Shown piece after piece: positions 6,818-13,841 of a DNA stretch of 18,812 nucleotides. The stretch spans positions 1-18,812 of the forward strand of contig DBDT01000014.1 of NCBI GenBank assembly GCA_002293705.1, read 5' to 3'. Made by a program: the position numbers and the translations under genes. The notes under the pieces were generated by a model. The model did no database searches and was not told the DNA's origin. It saw nothing but the letters and a program-made list of their open reading frames with translations. Each line of letters starts with the position of its first letter. Within the stretch, counting starts at the first letter, position 1. This DNA comes from Candidatus Woesebacteria bacterium UBA925 (lineage in GTDB: Bacteria > Patescibacteriota > Microgenomatia > UBA8517).

Positions 6818-7894
6818 ATGTACGAGCTTAAAAATAAATTAGAGAACTTGAAAGAGAGATTCTCTGCTTTCCTTGATCACTACGGAATACTTGAAAAAAA
6901 GAAACTTCTTGAGGTGCGTGAGGCGGAATCGGTTGACCCCAACTTGTGGTCAGACACTGAGCGTGGAAGGCAGATAATGCAAGAGCTGTCTGATCTTAAA
7001 AGCGAAATAGAGGGGATATCTGAAATTCAAAGCACACTTGAGCTTTTGACTGAGTTGTCGGGGATGGACACTCCTGTGGAGGAATTCACGCAAGAGGTCA
7101 ACTTACTTGAAAAGAAAATATCCAGCTTGGAGCTTTCAAATTATTTGTCAGGTCCTTATGACAAAAAAAATGCCATCATCTCAATCCATGCAGGTCAAGG
7201 TGGTACTGAGGCTATGGACTGGAGTGCCATGCTATTTAGAATGTATACCAGGTTTTGCGAGCGTCGTGGTTACAAGTGGGAGGTGTTGGACGATACCCCT
7301 GGGGAGGAGGCTGGATACAAAAGTGTGGTTTTCAAAGTTAGTGGTAAGTTTGCATATGGCTATCTAAAAAGAGAAGGTGGGGCGCATAGACTTGTAAGAC
7401 AGTCACCTTTTAATGCTGATGACTTGAGGCAAACATCTTTCTCACTTGTTGAGGTGATGCCTGAACTTGACGAGACTGATGGTGCTGACATTCAGATTCG
7501 CGATGAAGATTTGGATATTAGCTTTACTCGAGCTGGTGGTCATGGTGGTCAAAACGTAAACAAGGTTTCAACAGCGGTTAGAATTCTTCACAGGCCAACC
7601 GGTATTGTGGTTAGCTGTAGAACAGAAAGATTCCAGGAGCAGAACAGAAAATATGCAATGAACATGCTAAAGGCAAAACTTTGGCAGCTTGAGCTTGAGA
7701 AAGCTTCTAAAGAGAAGAAAGATCTCAAAGGTGAATATGTTCCTGCAACATGGGGTTCTCAAATTAGGTCATATGTTTTGCACCCCTACAAGATGGTTAA
7801 AGATCTTAGAACCGATGTAGAAACTTCTGACACCGATTCAGTGCTTGATGGCGACTTAGAAGAATTCATAGAGGCAGAGCTTACGCTAAAGTAA
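6818..7894 (+). CDS. prfB: Peptide chain release factor 2 (RF2)
   Basis: 358 residues, close to the normal RF2 length. RF2 reads UGA and UAA stop codons and triggers peptide release on the ribosome. Seen: the SPF tripeptide at 196-198, the RF2-type stop-recognition motif (RF1 has PxT); AGQGGTEA at 125-132; and the catalytic GGQ at 243-245 within AGGHGGQNVNK. The reading frame is continuous from ATG 6818, so the in-frame UGA and programmed +1 frameshift that autoregulate many bacterial prfB genes are absent. The presence of RF2 together with TGA-terminated genes supports UGA as a true stop in this organism. The gene converges on the methyltransferase gene with two bases between the stop codons. 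Confidence 0.95.
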   Translation: MYELKNKLENLKERFSAFLDHYGILEKKKLLEVREAESVDPNLWSDTERGRQIMQELSDLKSEIEGISEIQSTLELLTELSGMDTPVEEFTQEVNLLEKKISSLELSNYLSGPYDKKNAIISIHAGQGGTEAMDWSAMLFRMYTRFCERRGYKWEVLDDTPGEEAGYKSVVFKVSGKFAYGYLKREGGAHRLVRQSPFNADDLRQTSFSLVEVMPELDETDGADIQIRDEDLDISFTRAGGHGGQNVNKVSTAVRILHRPTGIVVSCRTERFQEQNRKYAMNMLKAKLWQLELEKASKEKKDLKGEYVPATWGSQIRSYVLHPYKMVKDLRTDVETSDTDSVLDGDLEEFIEAELTLK

Positions 7895-7897
7895 GCT
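7878..7897. terminator. Hairpin spanning both stop codons of convergent genes
   Basis: AGCTTAC (7878-7884) pairs perfectly with GTAAGCT (7891-7897) around a six-base loop. The stem contains the prfB stop (7892-7894) and ends in the stop of the opposite gene (7897-7899). There is no T-tract on either side, so termination in both directions is only plausible. Confidence 0.4.
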
Positions 7898-8421
7898 TAA
7901 TGGTTTGATTCAAGTATTTTATAGGCAACTACAGCTGCTGTACCCCAAACATTCAGTGAAGTATTGACCCCCAACATTGGCAACTCGACTATCTGATCGG
8001 CCATAGAGAGAATATTTTTGTCTACCCCTTTGGTTTCGTGTCCCAATACTATGGCAACAGGCAGAGTGCTGTCTACAAATTTGTAAGAAATAGACCTTTG
8101 ATCTTGTTCAACTGCAATCACCTTCACTCCATTTGCCTTCAATTCATCAATAGCCTCTTCTGTTGTCTGGTAGTATTTCCATTTCACCCAGTTTTCAGTT
8201 CCAACTGCTGCTTTGTGGATCCTTGAGTTTGGAGGTGACTCGGTTTCACCGCAAAGATATATCATTTCTGCAGATACTGCATCGGCAAGTCTAAACATTG
8301 AACCGATGTTGTATGTATCCAAAACATTGTCTAGGACAAAATAGATAGGGATTCTTTTGACTTTATCAACATCTTCTTGCGATGGACTGTTGTGTCTAAG
8401 TTGGTCTGGCTTGAGTTTCAT
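7897..8421 (-). CDS. SPOUT (SpoU/TrmH-family) RNA 2'-O-methyltransferase
   Basis: 174 residues, the only confident minus-strand gene. It carries the three SpoU motifs: NIGSMFR (38-44), containing the NxGxxxR core; VLGHETKGV (125-133); and LPMLGVNTSLNV (147-158). The last two form the knotted S-adenosylmethionine site. Family members transfer a methyl group to ribose 2'-OH in tRNA or rRNA. The protein is about the size of a bare catalytic SPOUT domain with no L30e-like N-terminal substrate-binding domain, so the target is not predictable; TrmH-like (tRNA G18) or TrmL-like activity are options. Motif 3 reads NVWGTAA, while many relatives have NVSVAAA. A -10-like box lies five bases upstream of the ATG. 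It is divergent from the operon starting at 8482. Confidence 0.88.
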   Translation of the reverse strand: MKLKPDQLRHNSPSQEDVDKVKRIPIYFVLDNVLDTYNIGSMFRLADAVSAEMIYLCGETESPPNSRIHKAAVGTENWVKWKYYQTTEEAIDELKANGVKVIAVEQDQRSISYKFVDSTLPVAIVLGHETKGVDKNILSMADQIVELPMLGVNTSLNVWGTAAVVAYKILESNH

Positions 8422-8426
8422 CGCCT

Positions 8427-8432
8427 ATTTTA
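8427..8432 (-). promoter_or_regulatory. -10-like box of the methyltransferase gene
   Basis: On the minus strand TAAAAT occupies 8432-8427, five bases before the ATG at 8421. This is another leaderless-type arrangement. No clear -35 box. Confidence 0.4.
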
Positions 8433-8465
8433 GCCTAAGTAAGTGGGTTGCTGCATCTATTTTTA

Positions 8466-8474
8466 TGGTATATT
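8466..8474 (+). promoter_or_regulatory. Extended -10 promoter of the ftsEX operon
   Basis: TG (8466-8467), one base, then TATATT (8469-8474), followed by seven bases and ATG 8482. This placement supports ATG 8482 over the upstream in-frame GTG at 8443, which precedes the promoter. Confidence 0.55.
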
Positions 8475-8481
8475 GAGATGC

Positions 8482-9018
8482 ATGGAAAATATTAGAAAAG
8501 TAAAGACTTTAGATACAAACACAATTAGGCAGGTTAGTCCTTCTTCTTCTGCAAAAGCAGGCGCAGAATCATTAGTGGTTCCACCACCTCAGCAAGAAAT
8601 GCCAATTCGAAAATCTGTAAATTATGTGGCAGTTTTGGTTATCATCTTATCCTCTTTGGTTTTAGGGGCGGGATCAGGCTATGCTGCAAGACAGGTAGGC
8701 GGAGCAACTGGAAATCCAACCTCAACTACGCAAGCTGACAATAAAACAGTAGTAATTTCAGAAAATGAAGCAGGAGTAGACAATAGTGAGGCCTTTCCAG
8801 ATAGTGCAGTTGGAGTCTTGATGGAAGGCGGTAAGGATGGAGAGGGTACCCACTATCTAGACCGTGGTATGGGGGCTGACAAGTACGTTTACTTAACTTC
8901 AACAGTGATCAACATGCAAAAGTTTGTTGGAAAGAATGTAGAGGTAAGGGGCCAGACCTTGTCTGCCAGAAAAGCTGGATGGCTTATGGACGTGGGTAGG
9001 ATAAAAGTGGTTCAATAA
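8482..9018 (+). CDS. Membrane-anchored protein with C-terminal OB-like domain, first gene of the ftsEX operon
   Basis: 178 residues from ATG 8482 (the frame stays open upstream to a GTG at 8443, but the promoter lies between them). A cytoplasmic N-terminus of about 45 residues precedes one membrane helix (46-68), then a Thr/Gln-rich linker. The C-terminal extracytoplasmic domain (about 133-178) has alternating strands: KYVYLTSTVI, the helix-like NMQKFVGK, then NVEVRGQTLS and GWLMDVGRIKVVQ. That pattern resembles a small OB-fold (strand, 'VGKxVEVxG', strand). The fold call is inference from the strand pattern. It lies six bases before ftsE, so it is probably made with the FtsEX-hydrolase system and may act in the same envelope process. 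Confidence 0.7.
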   Translation: MENIRKVKTLDTNTIRQVSPSSSAKAGAESLVVPPPQQEMPIRKSVNYVAVLVIILSSLVLGAGSGYAARQVGGATGNPTSTTQADNKTVVISENEAGVDNSEAFPDSAVGVLMEGGKDGEGTHYLDRGMGADKYVYLTSTVINMQKFVGKNVEVRGQTLSARKAGWLMDVGRIKVVQ

Positions 9019-9024
9019 GCATTC

Positions 9025-9717
9025 ATGCTTTCAGTTTCAAATGTAACTAAAAAATTTGGCTCAATCGTCGCAGTTAATGATGTGAGTTTTCAAGTTGAGG
9101 ACGGAGAGTTTGTTCTGCTTGTTGGCCCATCAGGCGCTGGTAAAACTACGATACTAAAACTTCTTGCATCCCAGTTTCCTCCAACCAACGGAGAGATAGT
9201 TTTAGATGGTACGCCAGTTCATAAGCTCAAAAAAAACCAGATACCATCATACCGAAGAAGCATAGGAATTGTTTTTCAGGATTTTAGGCTATTGCCCACT
9301 ATGACTATTGCTGAAAACATCACTCTTCCTCTAGCAGTCCACAAAGTTGACAGAAAAGAGTGGGCCACACGCGTGATGCATGTTGCTAGTTTGGTTGGAA
9401 TAGCCGACAGGTTAAATCTTTTCCCATCTCAACTATCAGGAGGTGAGTTGCAGCGAGCAGCAATAGCCAGGGCACTGATTACCAACCCAAAGATAATTCT
9501 CGCAGATGAGCCAACTGGAAACCTTGATTGGAAAACAGCGTCAGATATTGTTAATCTTTTAAATAAAATCAACAAAGAAGGTAAAACGATTATTGTCTCT
9601 ACTCATAATCAAGAAATTATTAAGTCGCATGAGGGCAGAGTGATATCAATTGAGTCAGGCTCAGTAGTTGTGGATGAGCCAAGACATAAAAATAAAAAGC
9701 ATCATGAAAGGAACTAA
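9025..9717 (+). CDS. ftsE: Cell-division ABC transporter ATPase FtsE
   Basis: 230 residues, normal FtsE length. A complete ABC ATPase is visible: Walker A GPSGAGKTT (34-42), Q-loop in VFQDFRLL (82-90, Q85), signature LSGGELQR (137-144), Walker B IILADEP (157-163), D-loop NLD (166-168) and switch His194. FtsE dimerises under FtsX; the complex does not transport but uses ATP to activate peptidoglycan hydrolases at the division site. The C-terminus is a His/Lys-rich tail. ftsX starts inside the last 14 bases, and the next gene after that is a coiled-coil M23 peptidase, which is the classical FtsEX client type. This context separates FtsE from the closely related LolD/MacB-type ATPases. Confidence 0.93.
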   Translation: MLSVSNVTKKFGSIVAVNDVSFQVEDGEFVLLVGPSGAGKTTILKLLASQFPPTNGEIVLDGTPVHKLKKNQIPSYRRSIGIVFQDFRLLPTMTIAENITLPLAVHKVDRKEWATRVMHVASLVGIADRLNLFPSQLSGGELQRAAIARALITNPKIILADEPTGNLDWKTASDIVNLLNKINKEGKTIIVSTHNQEIIKSHEGRVISIESGSVVVDEPRHKNKKHHERN

Positions 9718-10624
9718 ACTATCATTGGGGTTTTCATACGTAAGACGTGCTCCATATCAAGCATTAGCAGTGGTTTCTGTTATGGCTGTCAGTTTTTTCA
9801 TAATCTCACTTCTTGGCGTACTCATGTATGGCTCTGAGCAGGTTTTGAAGTATTTTGAGTCACAGCCACAAATTATTGCATTTTTGAAAGAAGACGCTAA
9901 GGGTGGGGATGTTGACGCCCTTGAACAGAAACTTCGAAGTGATGGTCGAGTGAAGGAGTTAAAAAGAGTTAGTAAAGAGGAGGCATTTGAGCTTTACAAA
10001 TCAGACACCAGCGACAATCCACTGCTTGCTCAATTTGTGAGTCCAACATCTTTTCCTGCCTCATTGGAGTTCTCAACCTATGAGCTTACTGCTGCTAATG
10101 AGCTTATTAAGGAGCTGCAAAGTAGCGATGTTGTTGACAATGTTGGTTTTACCGCCTCGGTGGGTAGTCAAAATGAACCAGAGTCGGTGATTGGAAGAAT
10201 TAGAAATGTAACCACTGGAATAAGGGTTACCGGTATAGTCTCAGCCTTGGTTTTGACTGTCACATCATTCATTGTGCTTTTGGTTATCATGAGCCTTAGG
10301 GTGTCTATGAGGAGAAGCGAAATTGAAAGCATGAACTTAATTGGAGCAAGCTCGTGGTTTATTCGTGCCCCGGTTTTGGTTGAGGCGATAGTTTATTCAA
10401 CTCTAGGTGCATTCTTGGGTTGGCTTAGTGCATCAGTTGTTCTATTGTATTCATCGCCAAGAATATTTACTTTTACCAACCCTATAAATGTAATACCAAG
10501 AGAGCCTCAGACCCTACTTACTTTATTGGCAATACTTCTTGGTATTCAGCTAATTTCTTCAGTTGTTATAGCTGTAGTGGGAGCATGGATTGCGGTTAGC
10601 CGGCATATAAGATTTCAACGTTAA
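9704..10624 (+). CDS. ftsX: Cell-division membrane protein FtsX
   Basis: 306 residues from ATG 9704, which overlaps ftsE by 14 bases. Earlier in-frame starts (TTG 9668, ATG 9674) would add a hydrophilic extension and a deeper overlap, so I prefer 9704. The topology is typical of FtsX: TM1 about 20-42, a large extracytoplasmic domain about 43-172, TM2 about 175-197, TM3 about 225-249 and TM4 about 269-297. The cytoplasmic loop RRSEIESMNLIGAS (203-216) is the FtsX coupling region facing FtsE. The extracytoplasmic domain is expected to bind and switch on the hydrolase encoded next, whose ATG lies one base after the ftsX stop codon. The extracytoplasmic domain is more divergent than the membrane part, as is usual for FtsX. 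Confidence 0.92.
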   Translation: MKGTKLSLGFSYVRRAPYQALAVVSVMAVSFFIISLLGVLMYGSEQVLKYFESQPQIIAFLKEDAKGGDVDALEQKLRSDGRVKELKRVSKEEAFELYKSDTSDNPLLAQFVSPTSFPASLEFSTYELTAANELIKELQSSDVVDNVGFTASVGSQNEPESVIGRIRNVTTGIRVTGIVSALVLTVTSFIVLLVIMSLRVSMRRSEIESMNLIGASSWFIRAPVLVEAIVYSTLGAFLGWLSASVVLLYSSPRIFTFTNPINVIPREPQTLLTLLAILLGIQLISSVVIAVVGAWIAVSRHIRFQR

Positions 10625-10625
10625 C

Positions 10626-11828
10626 ATGTCCTACAGGTCAAAAATCTGGCTACTACTGCTAGGGTTGGTTTTGTACGGCGTTTTTAGTGCAGGTAAGTTG
10701 AGCTTCAATCTGTCAGCGCAAAATGTTGATGAGGGCAGAAAAGCGGAGTTGGAGTCCAAGATTGCAGAGTATGAAAAACAGTTAAGCGAACTAAAAGGCC
10801 GATCCACAACATTGGCAAACCAAATCTCACAGTTTAATGCCCAGATATCTTTAACTGAGCTTAAGATTGAACAGACTCAGGATCAGATCGATTTACTTTC
10901 TGGGCGAATTGATACTTTGGCTACTTCTGTAAGTGGACTAAAAAAAGCATTTGAAGAACGTGTCGTAGCGTCATATAAATTGGCAAGATTGGGGTCAAAT
11001 CCAATCTTTATGGTTGGTGTTAACACGGGTGTCTCCACCACTTCAAAGTTCGAATATTTAAAGCGCGTACAGCAAAGCGACAACAGGCTGTTGGCTAGAT
11101 TAGTTTCAGCGCAAGATACTTACAATTCCCAAAAATCTGAACTTGAAAGTTTGGACAAAGTTTTGGCAGCGCAAAAGTCTGACTTGGACAGTAAAAAGTT
11201 GGCTAAGGCCCGGCTACTACAGATCACTAAAAATGATGAAAAAATGTACCAAGACCTGCTTGCAGCCGCCAGGAGTGAATTTGACGCTATCCAAGCTATT
11301 ATTTCGGGTCGAGGTGATGAGACTGAAGTAGGCCGCGTTTCTGAGGGTGCGAAAATTGCCACAATTATTGGTTGGAGTGATTGGAAACAAGGACGATCGT
11401 CTGCTTCCTGCAACTCTTCAGCTGCTCATCTCCACTTTATTGTTAGTAAAAATAATGTTGCAGAAAACCCATTCAATTATCTAAGTCCTTCTATTAACTA
11501 TGAAAACTGCTCAGGCCCTGGTGACTGTAGTCCGGGCGACCCATTCAATCCAACTGGAAACTGGAGGTGGCCAATAGATGAAAAAGTTTCATTTAGCCAA
11601 GGCTATGGCAGAACATGGGCAGTCAATAACACTTGGGTGGGGCGAATATACCAATCTCACAATGGCATAGATATAAACAGTCAAAGTTCTGCAGATGTTA
11701 AAGCAGTAAAAAGTGGAACTCTATATAGAGGGTCATTTACAGGCAGCAGGGGATGTAGGTTGAGGTATGTTAGGGTTAGGCACGATGAGGGAGGAATGTC
11801 TACTTTATATCTTCACATTAATTATTAA
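10626..11828 (+). CDS. FtsEX-linked coiled-coil peptidoglycan hydrolase with circularly permuted LytM/M23 domain
   Basis: 400 residues. An N-terminal signal or anchor helix (about 6-23) is followed by a long coiled coil (about 35-225) of the EnvC/PcsB/CwlO type, then an M23 (LytM) zinc endopeptidase region. The order of the peptidase halves is reversed. The piece that normally ends the domain comes first (EGAKIATIIG, then HLHF at 268-271, then NPFNYLSP). The piece that normally begins it comes last (WPI, ISQGYG-like FSQGYG, HNGID at 345-349, SGTLYRG, and TLYLH ending at H397). All catalytic positions are present: presumed zinc ligands H345, D349 and H270, and catalytic H268 and H397. The chain stops three residues after the last one. 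It should cleave peptide cross-links under FtsEX control. The frame is uninterrupted, so this is not a frameshift artefact. Two short Cys-containing insertions (SCNSS; NCSGPGDCSPG) link the halves. Confidence 0.85.
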   Translation: MSYRSKIWLLLLGLVLYGVFSAGKLSFNLSAQNVDEGRKAELESKIAEYEKQLSELKGRSTTLANQISQFNAQISLTELKIEQTQDQIDLLSGRIDTLATSVSGLKKAFEERVVASYKLARLGSNPIFMVGVNTGVSTTSKFEYLKRVQQSDNRLLARLVSAQDTYNSQKSELESLDKVLAAQKSDLDSKKLAKARLLQITKNDEKMYQDLLAAARSEFDAIQAIISGRGDETEVGRVSEGAKIATIIGWSDWKQGRSSASCNSSAAHLHFIVSKNNVAENPFNYLSPSINYENCSGPGDCSPGDPFNPTGNWRWPIDEKVSFSQGYGRTWAVNNTWVGRIYQSHNGIDINSQSSADVKAVKSGTLYRGSFTGSRGCRLRYVRVRHDEGGMSTLYLHINY

Positions 11829-11855
11829 CTAGTAGTAACCTGAACTAGCAAATAA

Positions 11856-12665
11856 ATGATTCGGACACTCTGTATATTGTCTGTGTTTCTCGCATTCTTT
11901 TTGTCACCAAAATCTGTTTTTGCTGTTGATTTGAGCCTTGATCATCCTTCTGAGATAACAACTCGTGAGTTTGAGTTAACTTACAAAACTTCAGGCGCAA
12001 AAACTGGGACCAACTATCTAAGGGTGATGGTGAGAAAATTAGGCGAAACAAGCTATGTTTCTGAGACTTGGAATGGAAGCGATTGGTATTCAGGTGGGGA
12101 AGGGGAGAAATACCTACCTGTTCAGGTTGGTAGTTTTGAAAGCTCTGGAACTATAAAGGCAAGACTAAAAGACAATGCCACCCAAGGGGAATACGAAATT
12201 TCCCTCAGGCGCTATAGTCAATCAGGTTCTCAGGCGCAAACAAGCGATTTTAAAAAAGTCACCTTCAAGTTTTCTGAAAATGTAAAAACAAATACTGAGC
12301 CAGTAAAACTCACTGAGACGCCGACACCAACCCCAAGCCCATCACCAACAATAGCCTCTTTTAGTCAAGACATTCAGTCAGAAAGCGAAGGGATTGATGA
12401 TAGTGCAACAGTGGTGACTGATGGGGATTTTGCAAACAATCATGAGGGTGGGGAAGTTGAAGAGGTGGCAGCGGCAGTGACTGAATTTAAGGAAGAAAAT
12501 TCTTTAGGAGGTGCTTTGGCTGACAACACCAGATCAAATAAATCTACAGAAAGCCAAGCCCCTCAATACTTTAAGATTGGGTCACTAGTTGTAGGACTGC
12601 TTGGTTTTACTTTAATTCTGATTTCCCTCTATCAAATCGCAGTGAAAGTTAAATACTTGATATAA
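11856..12665 (+). CDS. Surface protein with signal peptide, beta-rich domain and C-terminal anchor
   Basis: 269 residues. The signal peptide has cleavage predicted after Ala23 (SVFA). A beta-rich domain (about 24-142) contains FELTYKTSG, YLRVMVRK, the aromatic/Gly segment TWNGSDWYSGG and YEISLRRYS. A short Pro/Thr/Ser linker (153-166) leads to an acidic, probably disordered segment (about 170-235), and one membrane helix (about 241-263) ends in a short basic tail. The layout is that of a protein displayed outside and held by its C-terminus. The family is not recognised; the domain has the strand pattern of an Ig-like or jelly-roll sandwich, but this is inference. It follows the M23 gene by 27 bases with no strong promoter and may be in the same operon. 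Confidence 0.7.
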   Translation: MIRTLCILSVFLAFFLSPKSVFAVDLSLDHPSEITTREFELTYKTSGAKTGTNYLRVMVRKLGETSYVSETWNGSDWYSGGEGEKYLPVQVGSFESSGTIKARLKDNATQGEYEISLRRYSQSGSQAQTSDFKKVTFKFSENVKTNTEPVKLTETPTPTPSPSPTIASFSQDIQSESEGIDDSATVVTDGDFANNHEGGEVEEVAAAVTEFKEENSLGGALADNTRSNKSTESQAPQYFKIGSLVVGLLGFTLILISLYQIAVKVKYLI

Positions 12666-12666
12666 T
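12661..12666 (+). promoter_or_regulatory. Consensus -10 box overlapping a stop codon
   Basis: TATAAT at 12661-12666 contains the stop codon of the preceding gene and lies seven bases before the next ATG (12674). This is a compact leaderless-type arrangement with no clear -35 box. Confidence 0.5.
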
Positions 12667-12673
12667 TAACCCC

Positions 12674-13060
12674 ATGACAGCAACTAAGGCCAGAAAGTAT
12701 TTCATAATTTTTTTATGGTTCTCCTGGATGTCAATCATCTTTTATCTCTCAAGTAGGGCGGTGCCAGCGGCTTCGCAGATTAATTGGCAAGACTTTGCTT
12801 TTAAAAAAAGTGCACATGTTTTTGTTTACTTTGTGTTAACCATACTAACTTTTTTCTCATTGCCCACTGAGACCAAGATAAACAAAAAATTACTAATCAG
12901 CTTTGTTTGGGCTACTATTTATGGTGTTAGTGATGAAGTGCACCAAAGCTTTACACCAGGTCGAGAACCACATATTCGAGATGTGATGTTTGATAGTTTG
13001 GGTAGTATTATTGCAGTATGTCTAATAAAGTATTCACAGTTAAAAACTCTGAAGATCTGA
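12674..13060 (+). CDS. VanZ-family membrane protein
   Basis: 128 residues with about four hydrophobic segments (about 9-26, 47-63, 72-88, 106-119). It carries the VanZ pattern: KKSAH (44-48), YGVSDEVHQSFTPGR (83-97) and the following D103, D107 and G110. VanZ is known for low-level teicoplanin resistance in enterococci, but most family members are chromosomal proteins of unknown biochemical role at the membrane. Resistance should not be inferred here. Its last 43 bases overlap tsaE, which starts at 13018 in another frame. The stop codon is TGA. Confidence 0.85.
   Translation: MTATKARKYFIIFLWFSWMSIIFYLSSRAVPAASQINWQDFAFKKSAHVFVYFVLTILTFFSLPTETKINKKLLISFVWATIYGVSDEVHQSFTPGREPHIRDVMFDSLGSIIAVCLIKYSQLKTLKI
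13006..13011 (+). promoter_or_regulatory. -10-like box inside the VanZ gene, before tsaE
   Basis: TATTAT at 13006-13011 lies six bases before the tsaE ATG at 13018. It matches the leaderless spacing seen elsewhere in the window but sits inside coding sequence, so it could be chance. Confidence 0.35.
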
Positions 13061-13476
13061 GCAGCCACCTTTTTGGTCTATTTGAGCAAAACAAGAAAGG
13101 GGCAACAGTAATATTTTTAAGTGGTGATTTGGGGGCCGGAAAAACCACTTTTGTCCAGAGTTTTTCTAAAACTCTGGATGTCAAAAGCAGGGTCTTGTCG
13201 CCAACATTTAACATTTTAAAGGAGCATTCCATAGAGGCTGTTGAGAAAGGTTTTCGAAAAATGGTACATATTGATTTGTATCGAATTGAACATGTCGGGC
13301 ATAGGGAGTTGGAATCTTTTGGTGTAAATGAATACTTACTGGATTCATCCGTGATCATGTTTGTTGAGTGGCCTGAAAGGATTGAAGAAAATGTCTTAAC
13401 ACCAAACTATTGGGTTAACATTTTGATCCAAAATGATGGATCAAGACAGATAACAATTAAAGAATATGAATCTTAA
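13018..13476 (+). CDS. tsaE: tRNA t6A biosynthesis ATPase TsaE
   Basis: 152 residues, normal for TsaE. It has the P-loop GDLGAGKT (36-43), the switch-like SPTF (61-64), the HIDLYR strand with D86 (84-89) and the EWPER motif (117-121). TsaE hydrolyses ATP to reset the TsaBD complex during transfer of threonylcarbamoyl to A37 of ANN-decoding tRNAs. It overlaps the VanZ gene by 43 bases upstream and tsaB by 11 bases downstream. The tsaE-tsaB pair is a common bacterial arrangement; tsaD and tsaC are not in this window. The function call is secure from motifs and context. Confidence 0.93.
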   Translation: MSNKVFTVKNSEDLSSHLFGLFEQNKKGATVIFLSGDLGAGKTTFVQSFSKTLDVKSRVLSPTFNILKEHSIEAVEKGFRKMVHIDLYRIEHVGHRELESFGVNEYLLDSSVIMFVEWPERIEENVLTPNYWVNILIQNDGSRQITIKEYES

Positions 13477-13786
13477 AATCGACACTTCAGTTGCTCACGA
13501 AGCAAAAATTTCTTTAGACGAGAATGTCCTGCTTGTTGACAGGTCTGCCAATAGTTCTCAAGTTCTACTAGATGGAATATTAAGCTTGGTTGAGAAAAAT
13601 GGAGGTTGGTCCAAAGTTTCCAGTATTACAATCAATACCGGTCCTGGGTCATATACGGGTCTAAGGGTTGGGGCATCTGTTGCTCAAGCCATTTCTTGGT
13701 ATTTGCAAAAACCTGTAAATGGTAGTGTTATCGACCCTCAAAACCCCTTCATCTCACTAAACTACTCCATTGACAATCTAAAATGA
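13466..13786 (+). CDS. tsaB: Short TsaB, tRNA t6A biosynthesis scaffold subunit
   Basis: 106 residues. It starts with the ASKHA-type strand MNLKIDTS and contains the TsaB signature TGPGSYTGLRVG (58-69), followed by the helix ASVAQAISWYLQKPVNG. TsaB is the inactive paralogue that dimerises with TsaD through its N-terminal domain in t6A synthesis. Typical TsaB proteins are about 200-230 residues; here the C-terminal ASKHA lobe is missing. The stop is TGA, and only 55 bases separate it from the next gene, so there is no frameshifted remainder. The retained part is the lobe that contacts TsaD, which makes a functional minimal TsaB plausible. It overlaps tsaE by 11 bases. Confidence 0.85.
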   Translation: MNLKIDTSVAHEAKISLDENVLLVDRSANSSQVLLDGILSLVEKNGGWSKVSSITINTGPGSYTGLRVGASVAQAISWYLQKPVNGSVIDPQNPFISLNYSIDNLK

Positions 13787-13808
13787 CATCTGTAGGATTT
13801 GCTTAATC

Positions 13809-13836
13809 TTCTGAACTGCCCCAGAACGAGTTTTTT
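13809..13836 (+). terminator. Weak intrinsic terminator after tsaB
   Basis: A five-base stem TTCTG (13809-13813) / CAGAA (13822-13826) with an eight-base loop is followed four bases later by six T residues (13831-13836). The stem is short and AT-rich, so efficiency would be low. Confidence 0.3.
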
Positions 13837-13841
13837 GTTTA

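Noticed and set aside
8443..8481. Upstream GTG start for the OB-like protein
   Set aside because: It lies before the extended -10 promoter at 8466-8474 and adds an atypical Cys/aromatic leader.
9668..9703. Earlier ftsX starts (TTG 9668, ATG 9674)
   Set aside because: They add a hydrophilic extension and a 44-50 base overlap with ftsE; ATG 9704 gives a normal FtsX N-terminus.
12674..13060. Glycopeptide resistance gene
   Set aside because: The VanZ family is broad and mostly not linked to resistance, and no vanHAX-type genes are present.
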